From: Hsuehochloa calcarea
Taxonomy: Eukaryota > Streptophyta > Magnoliopsida > Poales > Poaceae
Length of the DNA: 64,000 nt
Direction of reading: 5' to 3'
Assembly (NCBI GenBank): GCA_036346395.1
Contig: CM070599.1
Span: 5,199,232-5,263,231, forward strand
The position numbers and the translations under genes were made by a program. Below are positions 35,744-47,693 of the stretch, in pieces. Numbering within the stretch: position 1 is the stretch's first letter; every line of letters starts with the position of its first letter. The notes under the pieces were generated by a model. The model ran no database searches. It was not told where the DNA came from and saw nothing but the letters and a program-made list of their open reading frames with translations.

Positions 35744-37611
35744 TGTGGATATCGTGAGGATATGTGCACGATCTCAGGATGATGAGTCAATTGGCAATGG
35801 CGTTGTTGGTTTGCAAAATCTCGCGTTTTCGGGTTTGCTTCAAGGCCGCGGACCACAGTGCGGCCGGTGGTGTCGGCGGTCGACCGCCCGGAGGAGTCCG
35901 ACCGCCTTGGTGGCCGGTCCGACCGCCAAAATGAAAATGGGTTTTGAGCCGAGCCAAAAATAGGTTGTGTAGGCAAGTGAGGAGTCTCTGGATGTGGTCC
36001 CATCATTTTGGAGCTCCTACCAAAAGTTCTATTCGCTTGAAAATTCCGAAGGTTTGAATTTTGAGTTGAAAATATGGCTAAGTCCTTTGGACCGGTCCGA
36101 CCGCCGTTGTGGGAGCGGTCCGATCGAGATGAATCGGTCGGACCGCCTGGGGGCTGATCGACCGACAATGGCTTGAAGGTTAGCCAAGTGTTGCATTGAG
36201 TTGGTTTTTATTGTGTTATTATATGAACTTCAATGCTTTATTGTTGTATATTGCATTGCGGAACTGACGTGGGTCAAGTTGTGAAGAACTTGTTCCCGGA
36301 ATCGATTTGTTTGTCTATTGCTGTGCAGGTGGCTTGCAGGTCAACGACGTCAACGGTGAGTGGATCGGGACTACGCTTGGAGAGCTGAGGTCCAGAACGA
36401 TCAGGGATACCGGGTGAGGTCGTGTGACACAAGCATGGTGCAGGATGGACAAGACGGATCGAACGGGTGGTTCGGTACAGCTGGTTGGATCAGGCGGTGC
36501 GGATATCGATGCGAGTCTCTGGGAGGGTCCGATGGGATTTGGACAAGAGAGGCTTGGCGACGCGATGAGAACCGCTGATCAACCTACACGTGGTGAAGCA
36601 GGCGATTGCTTCAAGAGTTATTTGTGTGTGGGTCCCATGTGTAAGTGACCCCAAAAAGGAAACCCTAGCTCTCTAGTATAAATAGGAAGGGGGGAGATGG
36701 AAAACAAAGCCAAGAATTCATTTTAGCCCCTTCTTCCTTTTCTAGGGTTTGGAGGAGAGGAGAGGAGAACTAGGGTTTGGAGTGTGCTCCTTGTTGAGCT
36801 CTTGCCCTCCTTGTTGGAGAGGCTTTGTAAGCATCTTGTGTAATCGAACAATCTTGTGATGCTCAATTGAAAGATCGTTTGCTCCCTTTTGTGTTCTTCT
36901 CCCTTTTGGATGATTTTGGTGCTTCCTTGATTCAAAGGTTCATGCTTGGTCTCTTGACCTACTTTATCTTGTTTTGATGTGTGGGATTACTCCTAGAGTC
37001 ATCTAGATCATCAACCCCCCACAAGCAAGTCTTGAATCAAGATTTTCATATTTCTAGGGTTTGTGCACTTCTTTGGTAAAATCTCGAGAGATCGATTCTG
37101 CAAGTGGATCGACGGATCGTCGCTAGAAATAGGTCTCTAATATCATTAGGAGGTGTGCTCGAAATTTGGTCAAGTTTTATTGGTTGAAACAAAAGTTGGA
37201 TCAAATTTCGCTTTTGGTTTTGGGTGGAGTTTTTCGCTCGACTCTACCGGTCCGACCGACTTTCAACGGCGGTCCGACCGCCGTGTATTCAGATCACGGC
37301 TTGCCGGGTCGAACCGCCGCCCACCGTCCGACCGCTAGTTAGTTGTCGGTCGATCATTGGTTGACCGTCGGTCCGACCGCCTGCGTGGTAGCCGGTCCGA
37401 CCGCCATCCCGAGAAGGAACAAAGAGTTCTTTTCTCCGTTGTGTCGTGTGGTTGAGGGGTTTATCAAATCCAACACAAGGCTTCCGTTGTGTGCTTACTG
37501 ATCTTCTTAGCTTCCATAGCTAAAGGAGTAAAGTTCGTGTTGGTTTTTGATTTAGGCGAGAAAGTTTTGAAAGCGCCGATTCACCCCCTTTAGTCGCCTT
37601 CCGGTCCTACA
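35744..37611 (+). repeat. 5' LTR of the Sirevirus-like element
   Basis: The promoter box TATAAATA is at 36677-36684. Clusters of CGGTCCGACCG-type palindromes are at about 35870-36150 and 37245-37400. It pairs with 58719-60602. Differences are concentrated in and around these palindromes. Confidence 0.92.
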
Positions 37612-37664
37612 AGTGGTATCGAGCGGTTAGCTCTTCTCATAGATCTTAACCGGTCTTTGGAGCC

Positions 37665-38842
37665 ATGACGACTGACAAGTACTCAACCAAGCCACACATT
37701 TTCGAAGGAGTTGACTTTGCATACTGGAAGGCTCGTATGCAAGCATATATCGAGGCTCAAGGGCACGCTATTTGGCTAAAGGTGAAAATCCTTATGTCGT
37801 GCACCGATGACGATACGATCACTCGGATGTGGAGGCCAACAAAGAAGGCTCGAATTATTTGATCCAAGGCCTTAGTCGATCCGAGTTTGAGCGTGTTGCT
37901 CACTTGCGGTCCGCTCACGAGATCCGCGACTCTTTGTGACTATCATGAAGGGTCCATCGCGATCAAGGAAGTGAGATGAACCACTCAAGAAAGTATACTC
38001 AAAGATCGAACAAAGGCCCGTGAGTCTTTGGATGAGTGGGGAAGATTTTCTAAGATTCTTCATGATCTTCGCGCTGTTGACCTGGTATTTCCTGAGTCTG
38101 AGAATGCACGCCAGCTTCTGGGTGCTCTTGATGTGAAGGTCTGGGGAATGAAGATCACTTCCATCAATGACAACATCACATGAGTGAGCTTACCATGGAT
38201 AAGCTTTACTCGAGGTTGAAGACGCATGAGATTGACTTTATCTCGCGTCTCCCCAAGACAGAGTCGATGGCATTAGTGGTCGACAAATCCAAGGGTTGTT
38301 CTTCAGAGTCTCTTGATTGTAGCTCATCTGGTTTTTCATTATCTGCTTTACATTCTTTAAGTGATGAGCAACTAGAGAAACTGCCCGAGGATGACTTAGC
38401 CCTCCTTTCCACCAAATTCACAAGAGCGTATAACAAGGTGAGGAATAGGAGGAGAAGTGGACCTATCACATGCTTCGAATGTAGTGAGCCAAACCACATT
38501 CGCTCCAGATGCCCCAAGCTAAAGGGCAAGGAGGAGAAGGAGACACGAAGACATTCCCAAGAGAGGGATGCTAAACCCAAGAAGACAAACTATCGAAAGT
38601 TTGTCAGCCGGGTCCTTGCCGCTCTTGAGAATGTAAATATGAGCGATGTGGACTCGAAGCGGAGGACGGCGAGAGTGACTCGTGGCAAGAAGAAGGCGCA
38701 TGACTTCACCCCAGCATGTGTTTCATGGCCAAGAACACCACGACAAATGACTCCTCCAACAATGAGGATCCTTTTAGTGATCCTCGATGAGGTATGCCCT
38801 TCTATTGCCGACATGAAAAGGGCGTTGGTGCTTCTTGAATGA
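37665..38842 (+). pseudogene. Sirevirus-like Gag, first part, with zinc knuckle
   Basis: It begins MTTDKYSTKPHIFEGVDFAY, where 'F.G.DF.YWK.RM' is the usual start of Copia Gag. The frame is lost near 37860. It resumes at 38180 (MSELTMDKLYSRLKTHEIDF) and carries a good knuckle CFECSEPNHIRSRC at 38471-38512, followed by a Lys/Glu-rich tail. Sirevirus Gag proteins are long and may interact with host factors. That is family knowledge and is not visible here. Confidence 0.75.
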
Positions 38843-39162
38843 AATTGCATAAGCAAGTAAAAATGATTAAGAAGGTGACATTATGATTGATAATTTGAAC
38901 CTAGAAGTTGTTAGGCTAAAATCTATTAATCCTGATGATTTTTGTGAATCCTGCACTAGCTTGCTTAATGACTTGACAAGCTTGAAATCTGCTCATTCCT
39001 CCGCACTAATCAACTTAAGGATGCTCTCGATGAACTAGAATTTCTCAAGTCTATCGCTTGCTTAGATGCCATTTCACTTGATGTGACCGCCATGGAAGCT
39101 ATCCCTTTAACTTGCTCAAATTGTGCTTTGCTTGAATTAAACTGGATAGCTCCTTAAAAGAA

Positions 39163-40209
39163 TTGCAAAAATTTGATGCTAGTCACACATGCTCTCATTG
39201 TAAGAATAATAAGATTAAGATGCAAGAGATGAAAGAAATGCTAGTTTACTCTAGAGTTGCATCTTGTGAAAATTGTCCCAAGCTTACAATTGAGATTGAA
39301 GCCTTAAACAAGACCCTTGAAGAAAAGGCTAAAATTGAAAGATCCATGTCTTTATCGCTTCTAAGAAAGTTATTGATTCTAACTCTTGTGCTTTAAATGT
39401 GAAGTTGAAACCATGATTAATCGATTCAAGAGGCATTTAGAGTCAAATTTAAGGAGCGATTGAATAGGATTAGAGAATCCTATTGTGTGTCTTGTGAGGC
39501 CTTCAAGGTGGAAGTGGCCCTTCTTAAGAGTAAGAACAATGAGGTAATCAAGTCTAGCAAGTGCACTAGATGTGAGGGTTTAATGAAAGAAAATGATTAC
39601 CTCAAGGTGACTCTTGAGAAGTTTTCAAGTGGGAAAAAGAAACTCAACATGATTCTTGATCAATCCAAGGTGAGCGTGAAAAATAGTGGTCTAGGTTTCA
39701 ATCCCCTAGAGCATTCCAAGAAAAACCCACCTAGGATTGCTAGAGTTGTGAAGAATGGTTTGTTTGAGCTAGAACCTCCTAAGCCATCCGGGGTTGTTTT
39801 CAAATCCGCTGGTTTTGCTCAAACTCTTTCTGGCAAGAAAGGTGCTTTCTCTCATGCTGTACAGGCCTCTCAAAAGGTTCAGTACCATTGCACCTTCTGC
39901 AAGAAAGAAGGCCATACTGTTGAGTTCTGCTTCCGGAGAGCAAAACTTGAGAGAAAAGAGAGGATGAGCGTCCTAAGATCCATTAGAGGAGTCCCTTCTC
40001 CAGCTGTAGTCTCTAGAGCTAGGCAGCCTGTTTATCGCACCACACATAGGCCTAGATTTGTAGAGAACTTTGTAGACTCTTTTGGTGGGTCTAGGCAGCA
40101 TGTTGGATTAGGACATCGTGAGGAGAGACCACGGGTAGCACCTAGACAGGGGGAGTATCGATCTTTTGGTAGATCGTTTCGGAGAGGTCTAGGTGGTTCT
40201 CATGTGTAA
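39163..40209 (+). pseudogene. Sirevirus-like Gag C-terminal part: coiled coil and second zinc knuckle
   Basis: Two open stretches (39163-39396, 39460-40209) are rich in Glu, Lys and Leu with repeated C..C pairs (SHTCSHCKNNK, SYCVSCEAFK, KCTRCEGLM). A classical knuckle CTFCKKEGHTVEFC is at 39889-39930, followed by an Arg-rich segment. Frame breaks occur near 39396 and at the end. The coiled-coil-like region with Cys pairs ahead of the second knuckle is seen in Sirevirus Gag-Pol regions. Confidence 0.65.
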
Positions 40210-40344
40210 TCTTGTGATTTCATTCCTGATCATGTTTCTGCTATTTCTACTGCTGCTCCTAGACATCGTGCTTCTCAGTACTGGATCCCTCGATCATTTA
40301 TCACTAACCCCAGTACTGAGGCACGGATGTTTTCTGATTGTGCT

Positions 40345-40470
40345 TTTTAGGTCCGTCGTGCGAGGAAGGAGGACATATGGCTTGTTGACTCCGGGTGTTC
40401 TCGACATATGACTGGAGATTCTAGATGGTTCTCCTCCTCACACGTGCATCCGAAATGAATTGATTACATT
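40345..40470 (+). pseudogene. Sirevirus-like protease fragment
   Basis: One frame reads WLVDSGCSRHMTGDSRWFS, with the catalytic Asp-Ser-Gly at 40387-40395. It stops soon after, at about 40456. Copia proteases run about 100 residues, so the domain is broken. It would cut the Gag-Pol polyprotein. Confidence 0.75.
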
Positions 40471-40750
40471 TGGGGATGCTTCTACCGGACCGTGGATCGC
40501 AAAGGGCACCTTGTCGGCGCCAACGACAAGTTCATGCTAAAAGACGCCGCTTTGGTAAGTAAGTGAGGTATAATCTTCTATCTGCTTTCACCGCTTGATG
40601 AGGGTCTAGAAGTGAGGTTTAAGAGAGGTGAGTGTAGAGTTCTAGATTCCTCGGTGAGCTTGTTTTTGAGATCTCCGATTTGAGAAGATCTTCGTGCAAA
40701 TTTCAAGATGTCTTCGCCTCAGTCCTAGGTGTCTTGTAGCCTCGATTCTC

Positions 40751-41681
40751 ATGACCTTGTTTTGTGGCATCGTAGACTTGGGCATATAGGTTTTGATCAT
40801 TTGTCTAGAGTCGGTTGCAAGGACTTGATTAGAGGTTTGCCTAGGTCAAGGTCATTAGAGATCTTGTATGCTCACCTGTAGACATGGTAAGATGGTGTCC
40901 GCTTCCCACCCACCTCTTACTTTGGTAATGACTGATGGACTCAGACAACTTCTTCACTCGATACTGCTTGGTCCTTCTAGAGTTCGATCACCGTGGGAAA
41001 TGGTATGTGCTTTGGTGGTTGTGGATGATTACTCCGTATTCATGGGTTTATTTTCTTGCTTCTAAGGACGAAGCATTTGGATTCTTTAGAGATTTGGTCC
41101 TTAGAATTGCTATTGATATACCCGAGCTTTGAGAGCCATTAGAGTGACAATGGGATGAGTTCAAGAATTCTTCTTTTCTACCTTCTCGCACCGATAGGGA
41201 ATTGAGCATCGCTTTTCTTCTCCTAGAGTTCCTCAGCAGAATGGTGTTGTAGAAAGGAAGAACAGAACCCTTATAGAGATGGCTCGGACCATGCTAGATG
41301 AGCATTCTACTCCTAGGAGATTTTAATGAGGCGATCTCTCTCGCTTGTTATATTTCCAACAGGGTTTTCTTGAGATCTGTGGTTGGAAAGACTTCTTATG
41401 AGCTTAGGTTTGGTCATTCTCCCAAAGTCTCTCATTTCAAGATTTTTGGTTGCAAGTGCTTCATTCTTAAACATGGCAATCTTGATAAATTTGAGTCTAG
41501 ATGCTTTGATGGCATATTTCTTGGTTATCCCGCTCATTCTCGTGGCTATCGTGTTTTTAATGTTGACACTAACAAAATTGTTGAGACTTGCGAAGTCACT
41601 TTTGATGAGGCTAGTCCCAGTACTAGACCCGATGCTTGTGTACAGTGTTCTGAAATTCAAGGAAGCATTTTAAATCGATGA
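40751..41681 (+). pseudogene. Sirevirus-like integrase, frameshifted
   Basis: Pieces in three frames read LVLWHRRLGHIGFDHLSRVG (His of the zinc domain), LLGPSRVRSPW and VVVDDYSVFMGLF (core). Next come VPQQNGVVERKNRTLIEMAR with the catalytic Glu (about 41230-41290) and GKTSYELRFGHSPKVSHFK with FGCKCFIL (C-terminal region, 41298-41681). Small insertions or deletions separate them, and the first catalytic Asp region is scrambled. Confidence 0.75.
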
Positions 41682-42059
41682 TGACTCGAGGATGAAGAAC
41701 CAAACCATCCTCCGGCTACTTCGAGAGGGTGGAGAGCCCGCTACCACTACGCCGGGCCAATTGGCGACCTCCTCCTATCCCCAACGACAACTGAGTGGCT
41801 CTGTTCCTACCTCCACAATTCATGAGGTAGAGGCCATGTCCGCACCAGAGTACCACTTCATACAAATGACAACATCCACCGAGCGGATGATTGGGGATCT
41901 TCAAGAGCGAGTCACTCGCTCGTGTTTATTTCTCCCGATTCTCATGCACATTCGCTTTTGTCGCTTCTTTCAACCCCGAGATATCACCCATGCTTTATCC
42001 GATGCCTCTTGGGTCAATGCCATGCATGAAGAGCTTGAAAATTTCAAAGAAACAAAGTC

Positions 42060-42542
42060 CGGTTTTTAGTTGAGCGACCTTCTGATTCTCATGTTATTGG
42101 AACAAAATGGGTTTTTAAAAATAAGCAAAGTGAGGATGGATTGGTTGTTCGCAATAAGGCTAGACTTGTAGCTCAAGGTTATTCCCAGGTAGAGGGCTTA
42201 GACTTTGAGGAGACCTTTGCTCCAGTAGCTAGATTGGAGGCCATTCGCATTCTTTTAGCATTTGCAACATCCAAAGGTTTCAAGCTTTTTCAAATGGATG
42301 TTAAAAGTGCTTTCTTGAATGGTTTCATAGAAGAAGAGGTCTTTGTCAAGCAACCTCCTGGTTTTGAAAATCAAAAATTCCCTAATCATGTTTTTAAACT
42401 CTCTAAAGCCCTGTATGGATTGAAACAAGCTCCTAGAGCTTGCTATGACAGGCTTAAGAGTTTCTTGCTTGAAAATGATTTCAAAATGGGAATGGTTGAT
42501 AAAACCTTGTTCACTCTCAGGCATGGCAGTGATTTCTTGTTT
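42060..42542 (+). pseudogene. Sirevirus-like reverse transcriptase, first part
   Basis: The frame from 42141 reads RNKARLVAQGYSQVEGLDFE, FQMDVKSAFLNGFIEEEVFV and LYGLKQAPRACYDRL, the fingers and palm of Copia reverse transcriptase. At 42543 the chromovirus LTR begins. The domain continues at 56397 after the insertion. The last bases before the insertion (42538-42542, TGTTT) correspond to TGTTG on the far side. Confidence 0.85.
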
Positions 42543-45500
42543 TGTAACATCCCAAACTTGGTTTGTGTTTCAAATGTAATAAAAATGAGGAGAAATTAAA
42601 ACTTTTTCTCTCATCTTGATTTTTGTAATCAGTTCCATAATTTTTGTAAAAGAATTATGTGAAATCAAAAATCAAATTGCCATTTGGACACCAACACAAA
42701 TCTTCTTCATGAAAATCTTGTGCCCAACCCCTGAAAATAATTTTCATTGAACCTAGGAGTGATGTTTAACACCTCAGAATTATTTCATAATTTTCAGAAA
42801 TTGTTTGATAATTTTTGAGGCAAGTCAAACATTAGTCAAACTCCTAAATTAGCCTTCTGGAATTTTTAGAGAAAAATGCATTGCATAAAAGTCTCTGAAA
42901 ATTTTATATAAGGTTCCTCCTCATCACAAATCTCCGTTAAAATTTCATAAATTTTGGAGTTTGTTTGCTACCTCAAATACTTCCTCAAAAATCGCTTATT
43001 CAAATTCAAACCCTAATCGGTTTTCACTGCTCCTCGGTTCGGACGCACTCGGGCTCGAGCCACTTGTTTTGGTTCGATCAACTAAACGCACCGCTCGGTC
43101 GATCGGGCGCGAGGGTTGTGGGTCGTTGATCGGCATCGAACGCCCACGATCGCGTGAACGTTCGGACCGTCTCAACGCGCCGATCCATTTGAACCGTTGG
43201 ATTCTAAATCAAAGGTCCACAATCGCGTGAACGTTCGGACCGTCCAACGCCTCGCGCAACGTGAACCGCAGATCCAAATCAACGCCCGTGATCAAGCGCG
43301 ATTGAATCGTTATTCTCGACCCGTTCTTTCTCACCGTCCGATTAAATCCAACGGTTGTCCGCTGTTTTCCTCCGCTGCCGCGCTCGGCCATGGTCAACGA
43401 TGAGTTGGTGAAAAGGGCGAGCGTGTCGTGTCGGGTCTTCTCGCTTTCGCCAACGACTCGGCATTAATGAGCACTGCATCGCCGCCTCAAAGTCTTCGTC
43501 CTCCTCGGCGCGACGTGCTCCGTCGCCTCTCGATCGGCCTCAACACAATCTGAAGCCATTTTTCTTCCGTTGCTTCTTCCTTGCTCCTTCGGCTATAAAA
43601 CTCCTCCAAAGGCTTCCTTAGCATCCTTTGAACACTCTTGAGCTCCAAGACCATCGTTAGTGCCTTTGCCGAGCTCCATTTCAAATTCGCCTCGGCCGCC
43701 ATTGTTGGAGCTTGGTCCTTCGGTGAAAGTGGTGTTCCGGCATTCTCTTTCAAAACCCTTGATTCCTCGGCTTCTTAGCCTCTCATCGAGTTTTAACCCT
43801 CTGTCAATTTTGCTTTTGATGAAGAGAGCGATCAATTTGGATTTCCCCAATTCGGTAAAGCGCTATTCTTCTTCGCCCGAGCCAGCTCGATTCTCCTCGG
43901 TGCCTTCTTTGGGCTCAGGTACCCCCCTTATTAGTCCCTAGTTGTTTGGCACTCGCTCTCTTGGACCGCAGCTGAGCTCATTTGCGTTTTTCGTTTTCGG
44001 TCATTTTGAGTCTTCTCGGTCATCTCCGCTTGCTTGGCGTTCTAGACCGCCATGACCAAAATTGTTGGTACCTTTAGGTGCGCAAGGTTGTTAGGAACTC
44101 ATTTTAGGCTTTTGCTCGCCGCCATGCCGAGAAATGCCGCGGCGAGCCAATCTTCCCCGTCAAATTTTGTCGGACGAAATCTGATTGAATTTTGAACTTG
44201 AGTCGTTGCGGACCGTCGATCTTAAGATCTACGGCCCACGTTCGCGTGGAAATTTTGAGTTCGCCGCGCGTCTCTGTATGTGGACCGTCGATCCTAAGAT
44301 CTACGGCCCAAGATTGCGCTTAAATTTGAATTAATCACGCCCTAATCAGTGGACCGTTGGATCCAAGATCAACGGTCCCGATTCAAATGAACGTTCGGAC
44401 CGTCCGAACGGTTCGATCCGCGTGGACCGTTGGATCCAAGATCAACGGTTCATGTGCGTGTGAACGTTCGGACCGCCCGAGCGCTCTAATCCACGTGAAC
44501 CGTTGGATCCTGATCCAACGGTTGACGTTTAGGGTTTCGCGGCCGCGCGCGCGCGCGTTAGCGCTGGGACGCGGACCGTCGGATCCAAGATCGACGCTCC
44601 TCGTTCGGCCACGTCATTTCAAAATTCTGAATTTCCCGAAAGGATTTAGTTATCAACAGAAAAATGTGGTAACTTGTGAAATTCATAACTAATTCATTTC
44701 AAATCCTTTTCGGTTGATTCAAATTTTGTGGGTTATGTTTTTAATTAGACTTTAATTTAAAAATGTTTCCAAACTCAGTGTAGCCCCAGAAATTTTTGCT
44801 TATGAATAGTAGCATTTTTGATTTATAAAAACTGAGCAAAATTGTTTTGGTCATATCTTTGGCATTAAGAATCCAAATCAATTGGTTCTTGTTGCTAAAT
44901 TCTTTATAAATCATGATCTTGCTACTGTAAAATTTTCCGGATTTTTGGAGAGAGTTTACTGTTGGGTCTTTGTTTTTTTATTCGTTCTTATCGGTTGCTT
45001 TTTGCTTTCTCGTTAGGATCCGAAGAGCACATTGATAATCTTGTTGATCCACAGCAGCACCCTGACCCACAGCAAGCAGGCAAGATGTTTGATCATAAAT
45101 ATCCCATTATTTTCCAAGTCTAATATCTTGTTTACAAATTATATGTATGCATTGCTTTTGTGTCCAATTATTTTTGCCCTGTTTAGAGGTAGCTATTCCT
45201 AATGCATTGTTGCCATTAAAATGTTATCCCCTACCACAACCATAAGTTATTATCATCACGGTGAATTAGAGCCCGTGATTTAATTATGCTCTTTTCTTGT
45301 TTTGCGATGTCATGCTTAGAAATGCTTAGCTACCGGTAGAATTGGGCGGTTATCGACTTAGTCGATGACCTTGATCACACAAATCATTTTGTTTATTTTG
45401 GTTCAGCACCTTATGCTTTTGTTTTGTAAAACCGAAAATGAAACAAAATGATTTGACTTGGGCACAATGGCATGTTGGTGTGATTGTTGGGTGTGACAAG

Positions 45501-46803
45501 GAAAGGTGCCTGTGTCCCTAAGGACCGAAAATGTTGCTTGCGCCACTGATCCAAGTACTTTTGCGTACTAACCACATGAGGGTTATATGGGACCCCTCTT
45601 GACGTAGTACTTTGGCGTGTGTTATCTCCGAGTCGCAGGAGGGGGTTGTGTGTGTTGTGTGAAACATGATATGTGTTCTCTGTGTTCTTGTGTTGGGTGT
45701 GCGGTGGTGGAGATTCCGGGTAGGCTCTCCACCTCGAGGAGCATTGTAGTTGTCCAAGGCTTTACCTGCGACGGGTAGTTGACCGAGGCTTTACAATGAC
45801 TCCGACACAACGTATGTGTTTCTATCCATACGGGCGGCTCGTAGTTAATACACAATATTGGAAATGTCTCGTAGGACTTAGCCGTGCCGGCATACCTAAG
45901 GAAGTGTGCTTAACCCGGTGGCAAAAAGGCGGTCTGGCATGTGGGTAAGTTGGTACACCCTGCAGGGATAAAACTATTCGAATAGCCTCGTCCTAGGTTA
46001 TGGACACGCTTGGTGATTTCACGCAAGATCTAGACTTCAACAACTGTTTTTGTTTTAAAAATTAAAACTTGACATGGTTGGCATGAATGGGTAATTCATG
46101 CTATTGTTGTGGTGACTATTGGTTTAGTCACTTCCAGGACTGTTTTACTGTTGTTGATACTTGATTACTACTGTTTTTATCAAATAAAATCAGATTTGTT
46201 AAATTGCTTTCGATCTATTACATTATTGCAAATAAAACTTGCTTTATGCTTAAAAATTTGAGTCCTAGCCTGCTCCACTTAAATAAGCTTGCATATAGTT
46301 ATTGTTCGTGTCATTATCATTCTTTTATATCTTGCGTAGTACATTCAAAGTACTCACCCGACTTTTTGTCGGGTCTGCTTTTGTTCTGCAGAGGAAGAAG
46401 GTGAGCCCCTAGGGCCTCGCTTTTGTGAGATGTCTTTGTGGATTCGACGACTAGCTTGGCGGTCCTGGTCGGTTGCCTTGTGGGTTAAAGGCACACCGAT
46501 TGGCTCTTTTGTTGTAGCCATCTTATGGCACTTTTGCTTCCTCTGTTTAATTATTGTTGTCTCTTTTATTGTTGGCCAGTTGGCCTCTCTTTTGTAATAA
46601 CTATCCTTTATTAATATTATTCCTGTTCTGTTTTGCTTCGGTTCTATGTGAATGAATGGAATTGATACATGAACTTTGTAAGGAGGTGTGTATACTGCAT
46701 TTCTGGGAAGTATACATGTCTCGAGTCTCGGATTATCTGTTTTGTGATGCTAGGGCCAGGCGGTTGGTTAAGCATTACAAGCCGGATAAACCGGGGTCTC
46801 ACA
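42543..46803 (+). repeat. 5' LTR of the chromovirus
   Basis: The TATA box TATAAAA is at 43594-43600. A 44340-44530 cluster has alternating GGACCG..GATCC words, including a perfect palindrome with 12-base arms AACCGTTGGATC and GATCCAACGGTT (44498-44523). A perfect CTATTCGAATAG palindrome is at 45974-45985. The open frames within are not genes, as matching frames recur in the 3' copy only where both copies agree. Confidence 0.95.
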
Positions 46804-46808
46804 AGGTT

Positions 46809-46820
46809 TGGTATCAGAGC
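46809..46820 (+). other. Primer binding site of the chromovirus
   Basis: TGGTATCAGAGC starts five bases after the LTR end and matches the complement of the plant initiator-Met tRNA 3' end. It primes minus-strand DNA synthesis. Confidence 0.93.
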
Positions 46821-47693
46821 CATACTGACCGTAGTAACCCAAGCTTGGTCGTCTTTAGGATATTTTGGAAAACCCTATTTTCAAAGTATCAAATTGTTTA
46901 TGAAAGCTTAAGGAATTCTCAGATTTTATTCCTTACCTATCTTAGCTTTCTCTTCTCATCTTACTCTAATTTGAGTTTTAAAAGTTGTTTTCCTCTCATC
47001 TCCTTTTCAAAGATAGTGTTATCGATTAAGTGGGTTTTGGGAACCACTGAGTTTGGCAAATTGAAGTGCTTAGGGTTTTTGAAGTTTCTGGACTGAAGAT
47101 TTCGGCTAGAGGCTTGGATGCGGAATCTGGACAGCACACCTCAATTTCCAGACAGCAGGCTCAATGGTTCTGATAGGACCACTGAGCTTGGCAAATTAAG
47201 GTGTGCCAGATTTTGAAGTTTCTAGAATGAAAGACTTCGACTGGAAGCTTGGATGCAGAATCGCTACAGCAACCTCAATTTCCGGACAGCAAGCTCGATG
47301 GTTTCTAATGGGGTAGAAAATGAGAGGATAATCAACTAAAACTTGTGGGGTTAAAAGGGTAAGATGTGATACTAGTTAGCTATGTATCTAACACTATTTT
47401 CGTTGACTGAACCTTGCTCTTTAGTGGTATTAGATCTTACCTTGATCTTCTGATTTTTATCTTCTCAATCAATTACTCGTTCATTCAATACGGGTTAGTT
47501 GCATTGGGAAGTTGAGCTTTGGTTGGTAATTCATTACGATTTTTGGGAGTCTTTTTATAAGCCTGTTTAAGTTTATACACTTGTTGTTTTGGCTTTCGAT
47601 TAGGGGGTATTCCATTCCCCTAGTCGTCAGCTTTTCGCTTTCTTTTGGCTTTGAATTTGGAGTCTAGTTTTAACCCAAGTTTCTTGTAACAGG

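Noticed and set aside
35719..36176. Open frames of 149 and 60 codons spanning the Sirevirus LTR start
   Set aside because: They cross the proven LTR boundary and owe their openness to CGGTC/GACCG repeats.
45518..45855. Minus-strand frames repeated at 55119-55456
   Set aside because: They are present twice only because they lie in the paired chromovirus LTRs. They have no domain.
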